64,000 bases of DNA. Source: UBA1535 sp002323775. Its GTDB lineage: Bacteria; Bacillota; Clostridia; Tissierellales; Sedimentibacteraceae. Below the pieces are notes generated by a model that was not told where the DNA came from, searched no databases, and saw only the letters and a program-made list of their open reading frames with translations. The DNA is taken from the NCBI GenBank assembly GCA_031993545.1, contig DAMAHZ010000006.1, positions 19,747-83,746 on the forward strand, given 5' to 3'. This document shows positions 60,058 to 64,000 of the stretch, in pieces (the first letter of the stretch is position 1; each line of letters begins with the position of its first letter). A program made the translations under genes and the position numbers.

Positions 60058-61422
60058 TTATAAACTTAATTTCAAAACTGTTTCTACGTTTGGTGTCATT
60101 GGAAACATATCTATACATTTCACTTTTTCTAGTCTATATCCCTCTTTTAAAAACTCTGGTAAGTCTTTTGTTAATGATGTTGGTTTGCACGATATATAAA
60201 TAAAGGTTTTTGGCTTGTAGTTTATTATTTTCTTTAATGCTTTTGGATGTATGCCTTCTCTTGGTGGATCTAGTATTATTATATCCGGACTATTAGCTCC
60301 ATCTATTGTAGTCAACTCGTCTACCTTTTCCAGCACATCTCCCACTATGAAGCTGCAATTTTGTATCTTGTTTATTTTTACATTTTCATTCGCTTTAACT
60401 ACTGCTTCTTCTACTATTTCAATTCCTATTACTTTTTTGGCATTTACTGATACTATTTGTCCTATTGTCCCTGTACCTGAGTATAGGTCATAAATTACCT
60501 TATCCTTTGTTTCGCCTATAAAATCCCTTACTACACCATATAGACTTTCTGCTGCTAATGAGTTTGTTTGAAAGAAGGAAAATGCTGATACGTTAAATTT
60601 TAAGCCTAATATTTCTTCCTCTATTTTATCCTCACCATATAGGATTTTAAATTGCTCTGCTTTTGCTACATCTGCTATCGAATCAGTTATCGAATGTGCT
60701 ATGCACTTTATTGTTCCACTTAACTTTAATGAGTTTAAAATATTAAGAAATTCTGCTTCATTAAGGGCTTCTTGCGAGGAGGTAAACAGGTTTATCAATA
60801 TATCCTGTGATTTTGCACATTTTCTCACTATCAAATATCTTAGGAAGCCTTGTTTTGACATTTTGTGATAAAAGCTCGTATTATTTCCTAGGAAATACTG
60901 CAAAACCTCTTTTAATATTATCCTAAAATCCTCATCAACTATTTGACAATCGTCTACAGTAAGTATTTCATAAAATCTGTTTTTCTGATGAAGTCCTAAA
61001 GTTAGTGGTCCACCCTTTACAGCATCGCCAAATGAAAATTCCATTTTGTTGCGGTATTCCAGCTTTTTAGGGCTTTCTACTATAGATAGCATTTCGTAAT
61101 CATTGCATATTTCATCTATTATATTCTTTACTTGTCTTTGCTTTAATTCAAGCTGCTTTTCATATGGAATTGTTTGATAAATGCAGCCTCCACAAGTACC
61201 AAAATGCTTGCAATATGGTGCTTGCTCATAGTCTGCTTTTTTTACTACCTCTATCAATTTTGCTTCTATTTCATTCTTTTTTATTTTTGCTATTCTTGCT
61301 TGTACTGTCTGAGCTAAAAGTGCATTTTTAACTGTAACTGTCTTCCCCTCATAGCTTGCTATAGCCTTATTTGGAAACAATACATCTTCTATTTTTATTT
61401 CAATTATATCGCCTTTTTTCAT
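60058..61422 (-). CDS. 23S rRNA (uracil-C5-)-methyltransferase, RlmCD/RumA family
   Basis: 454 residues. An N-terminal TRAM domain is followed by the Fe-S ligands C-K-H-F-G-T-C-G-G-C, a central domain and a SAM-binding fold with D-L-Y-S-G-T-G-T-I-G and D-P-P-R-E-G. The catalytic Cys is in I-S-C-K-P-T-S. It methylates uridine C5 in 23S rRNA (m5U747/m5U1939 class). Several family members occur in Clostridia, so the exact site is not assigned. It is co-directional with the U32 gene. Confidence 0.92.
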   Translation of the reverse strand: MKKGDIIEIKIEDVLFPNKAIASYEGKTVTVKNALLAQTVQARIAKIKKNEIEAKLIEVVKKADYEQAPYCKHFGTCGGCIYQTIPYEKQLELKQRQVKNIIDEICNDYEMLSIVESPKKLEYRNKMEFSFGDAVKGGPLTLGLHQKNRFYEILTVDDCQIVDEDFRIILKEVLQYFLGNNTSFYHKMSKQGFLRYLIVRKCAKSQDILINLFTSSQEALNEAEFLNILNSLKLSGTIKCIAHSITDSIADVAKAEQFKILYGEDKIEEEILGLKFNVSAFSFFQTNSLAAESLYGVVRDFIGETKDKVIYDLYSGTGTIGQIVSVNAKKVIGIEIVEEAVVKANENVKINKIQNCSFIVGDVLEKVDELTTIDGANSPDIIILDPPREGIHPKALKKIINYKPKTFIYISCKPTSLTKDLPEFLKEGYRLEKVKCIDMFPMTPNVETVLKLSL

Positions 61423-61530
61423 AATATACCCATGCTCTTATTATACAATAAAGCACAAAAGATTTGTGCTTTGCTCAGCATCTGCTTTCTCTTTATTTTT
61501 TATTTCTTTATAACTTTTTCTCTTGATATT

Positions 61531-62109
61531 CTATAAATTTATTAATATATCACAAATCTTATCAATTGCGTTTTTTATTTTTGTGCTTGGTCTTTTGTCT
61601 GCATTGTCGCCTACATAATGAACTAATCCATAGGCAGGGAAGCTTTCTCCCAGCACTAAGTTGCTTGGTACTGGTACGTTTGACATTCCCATATGCTGTC
61701 CAAAAATATTTATTGCATTTAAGCACATATCTCCGCCACCCTCTGTTGTTCCTGCACAGGCGAAAGAAAATAATTTTTTTCCATAAAAATTCGCATCAAC
61801 CCAATAATCTACGAATTCATCCATAAATACCTTAATCTGCGCTGAAACATTTCCAAAATACGTCGGAGAACCTAAAATTATTATATCACTGTCCAATAAT
61901 TCTTTAAAATTATATATCTCAACTGACATAATTTCATCTCTATATTCCTTTGCTATTTCAAGAATATTTGATAATTTTTCAAAATTGTCATCCTTTACTC
62001 TAAACAGATTTACTTTCATATTTTTGTTTTTCAAATTTTCATAGAATTCTTTTGCTATTAAGTAGTTATTTCCACAGACGCTGTGAAATACTATTGATAT
62101 TTTTTTCAT
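61531..62109 (-). CDS. Flavodoxin/NADPH-dependent FMN-reductase-like protein
   Basis: 192 residues. I-V-F-H-S-V-C-G-N-N-Y is the FMN phosphate loop (S/T-x-x-G-N), G-S-P-T-Y-F-G-N-V-S-A-Q-I-K is the second flavin loop as in WrbA and flavodoxins, and a Gly-rich stretch G-T-T-E-G-G-G-D-M follows. The middle resembles the flavodoxin_2/WrbA fold. It may be an NAD(P)H:quinone oxidoreductase or an electron carrier. The gene appears to stand alone. Confidence 0.85.
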   Translation of the reverse strand: MKKISIVFHSVCGNNYLIAKEFYENLKNKNMKVNLFRVKDDNFEKLSNILEIAKEYRDEIMSVEIYNFKELLDSDIIILGSPTYFGNVSAQIKVFMDEFVDYWVDANFYGKKLFSFACAGTTEGGGDMCLNAINIFGQHMGMSNVPVPSNLVLGESFPAYGLVHYVGDNADKRPSTKIKNAIDKICDILINL

Positions 62110-62173
62110 ATCTTCTCCTCAAAGATAGAAGGAAGCTTCAATAAACGAAACATCCCCCTATACCTATTATCTA

Positions 62174-63877
62174 TTATTTTAATTTAGAAATCAAATAATT
62201 TTCTACTTCTTCTTCATCGCTAAGTTTTAGGACCTCAGATAAAAGCTCCTCACACTCTTTCTTAGAATATGCTCTTATTGTCTGCCTTGCCTTTAATATT
62301 GACGATGGACTCATGCTAAATTCATCTAGTCCCATACCTATAAGCAAGGGTATCAGGTGTTTCTCCCCTGCCATCTCTCCGCACATAGCAGCTTTAATAT
62401 TTGCAGCATGAGCATTATCTATAATATTTTTTATCAGTCTTATAATTGCTGGATGGTAATGATTATATAAGTGATTTATTTTGGAATTTGTTCTATCTAC
62501 TGCAAGTGTATATTGAATTAAATCATTCGTTCCAATGCTAAAGAAATCTATTTCCTTAGCTAATACATCAGATATTATCGCAGCTGATGGAGTTTCAATC
62601 ATAATTCCCAGTTCTATATGAGAGTCAATTTCTACTCCCTCATCTAGTAATTCCTGTCTTGTTTCAAAATACAGTTTTTTTGCAGCTTTTATCTCACTTA
62701 AGCATGAAATCATGGGAAACATTATTTTTATTTTTCCAAACACACTCGCTCTTAATATAGCTCTTAGCTGTACCTTAAATATATCAGTATTATCCAAGCA
62801 AATTCGTATAGCTCTATACCCTAAGCATGGATTCATTTCTGCTGGTATTTTTAAATATGGTATTTCCTTGTCTCCACCGACATCAAGTGTTCTTATTACA
62901 ACAGGCTTTCCATTCATTTTTATCGCAATTTCTTTATATGCTTCAAACTGCTCATCTTCTGTTGGTAATTTCGTTCTGCTCATATAGAGAAACTCACTTC
63001 TAAATAATCCTATAGACTGAGCATCATTTTTTATAGCATAATGTACATCACTTGGCACGCCTATATTAGCACCAATTATTGCTTTATAGTCATCTAGGGT
63101 GATTGTTTCTAAGCCTATCTGCTCTATTAATTTTTTTCTTATCTCATCTTCCTTTTGTTTCTTTAAATCATAATACGCTTTAGCCTTAGCTGATGGATTA
63201 ATACATATTTCTCCTGTCGAGCCATCGCATATTATTTCATCACCGGACTCAACCATTTCAAAAATTCCTTCTGCACCAACGACAGTAGGCATTTCCATTG
63301 TTCTGGCTATTATAGCCACATGGGATGTCCGTCCGCCTGTTTCAATTATTATAGCCGAAATTTTATCCTTATTAATCTGTGCAGCATCAGAGGGAGAGAT
63401 ATCATAGGCTACTAAAACTGTTCCATATTCTACATCTGATAATTTTATAGCTCCGTCACCTAAAATTATTTTAGTCAATCTGCACAATACATCCTTTAAG
63501 TCATAAACTCTCTCTTTTAAAGACTCATTTTCCACGTAGTCAAATAGCTTTATATATTTATTAAATACTTCATTAAGTGCAAATTCGCAATTTAATTTTT
63601 CTGTTTCTATCTTATTTATAACCTCAGCAAACACATCATCATCTTCAAGCATCATTTCTTGTGCTTTAAAGATTTCAGCTTCCTTTTCTCCTACATTTTC
63701 TAAGGTTAAGCGATGTATACTTTTTATTTGCTCTTTACACTCCACGATAGCATCATTTAATTTGTTTATTTCTATAACAGTATCGCTTATTTCTTTTTTT
63801 ACTACTTCAATTTTGCTACAGTCTAATTTATAGACCTTTCCTATCCCTATACCCTGAGATACTCCTAAGCCTTTCAT
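62174..63877 (-). CDS. ptsI: Phosphoenolpyruvate-protein phosphotransferase (PTS enzyme I)
   Basis: 567 residues, full length. The active-site histidine lies in G-G-R-T-S-H-V-A-I-I-A-R, the PEP-binding barrel has R-T-L-D-V-G-G-D-K, G-T-N-D-L-I-Q-Y and the catalytic C-G-E-M-A-G-E. It transfers phosphate from PEP to HPr at the start of sugar uptake. ptsH is not next to it in the window and may lie upstream, beyond position 64000, or elsewhere. The ATG at 63877 has GGAG upstream. Confidence 0.96.
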   Translation of the reverse strand: MKGLGVSQGIGIGKVYKLDCSKIEVVKKEISDTVIEINKLNDAIVECKEQIKSIHRLTLENVGEKEAEIFKAQEMMLEDDDVFAEVINKIETEKLNCEFALNEVFNKYIKLFDYVENESLKERVYDLKDVLCRLTKIILGDGAIKLSDVEYGTVLVAYDISPSDAAQINKDKISAIIIETGGRTSHVAIIARTMEMPTVVGAEGIFEMVESGDEIICDGSTGEICINPSAKAKAYYDLKKQKEDEIRKKLIEQIGLETITLDDYKAIIGANIGVPSDVHYAIKNDAQSIGLFRSEFLYMSRTKLPTEDEQFEAYKEIAIKMNGKPVVIRTLDVGGDKEIPYLKIPAEMNPCLGYRAIRICLDNTDIFKVQLRAILRASVFGKIKIMFPMISCLSEIKAAKKLYFETRQELLDEGVEIDSHIELGIMIETPSAAIISDVLAKEIDFFSIGTNDLIQYTLAVDRTNSKINHLYNHYHPAIIRLIKNIIDNAHAANIKAAMCGEMAGEKHLIPLLIGMGLDEFSMSPSSILKARQTIRAYSKKECEELLSEVLKLSDEEEVENYLISKLK

Positions 63878-63920
63878 CTTAACTCCGTTCTAAGCTATAT
63901 TTATTTAAACCTTAGTACTA

Positions 63921-63949
63921 ATTATATTTTTTTTATTGTTATTTGTCAA
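63921..63949 (-). promoter_or_regulatory. Consensus sigma-A promoter of ptsI
   Basis: TTGACA (63949-63944), 17 nt, then TATAAT (63926-63921), a perfect consensus about 45 nt before the start codon. Confidence 0.88.
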
Positions 63950-64000
63950 TACAGTACTTGAATTTATGGGATTAGGATATCTTTTTCCCGCAAAATTTTT

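Overview
The window is about 64 kb of AT-rich DNA (roughly one third G+C by eye) from a low-GC Gram-positive anaerobe of the class Clostridia. Support for this: consensus sigma-A promoters and strong AGGAGG ribosome sites, a dipicolinate synthase pair (dpaAB), spoVB- and pdaA-type genes (endospore formation), an S-layer-homology surface protein, Bce-type signalling, and a 4-hydroxybutyrate/crotonyl-CoA fermentation cluster of the kind known from Clostridium kluyveri, C. aminobutyricum and Clostridioides. A Peptostreptococcaceae-like genus is my best guess, but the species is not identified. A run of ten N bases (46372-46381) shows that this is a draft assembly. I found no rRNA, tRNA, CRISPR array, complete IS or prophage.

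Layout. 1-6 kb: a truncated HlyD/AcrA-type efflux adaptor, recX, a RelE-type toxin-antitoxin pair and a Bce/FtsX-type ABC exporter. 6.3-20 kb: a minus-strand accessory block resembling the E. coli ydjXYZ-ynjABCDEF neighbourhood. It holds an ABC importer (binding protein, two permeases, ATPase), a CDP-alcohol phosphatidyltransferase, a CCG-domain Fe-S protein, two TVP38/DedA-like membrane proteins, a three-domain rhodanese lipoprotein, a duplicated single-domain rhodanese lipoprotein and an unknown four-helix membrane protein. A 1420-residue BspA-like leucine-rich-repeat/SLH surface protein sits inside the block. 20-26 kb: a Bce-type two-component system, then wecB, a small membrane protein, a tagO/wecA-like gene, rpiB and a fused sua5-phosphatase gene. 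26.5-33.7 kb: a DMT exporter, a NifU-like protein and the 4-hydroxybutyrate cluster abfD-cat2-4hbD-sucD. 33.7-36.8 kb: hup, yabN/mazG and spoVB. 37-45 kb: housekeeping genes recD2, comF, hpf, rpsF-ssb-rpsR and an M18 aminopeptidase. 45.6-51.2 kb: a complete oligopeptide ABC importer. 51.7-55.3 kb: dpaAB, a DUF1540 protein, a PdaA-type deacetylase and a diguanylate cyclase. 55.9-64 kb: an ABC-F ATPase with an attenuator-like leader, a U32 peptidase, an RlmCD-type rRNA methyltransferase, a flavodoxin-like protein and ptsI.

How the parts fit. The peptide importer and aminopeptidase suggest an amino-acid or peptide fermenter. The four 4-hydroxybutyrate enzymes convert succinyl-CoA through succinate semialdehyde and 4-hydroxybutyrate to crotonyl-CoA, the entry to butyrate. 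The Ynj/Ydj-like block is the best candidate for a poorly described system: it combines solute import, extracytoplasmic sulfur transfer on lipoproteins, an Fe-S redox protein and membrane-lipid enzymes.

Other points worth checking are a structured leader ahead of sucD, the ABC-F attenuator, a hairpin that hides a ribosome site, and sigma-B-, sigma-G- and sigma-K-like promoters in front of genes where those factors make sense. All functional calls come from reading sequence and remembered family motifs. No database search was run.
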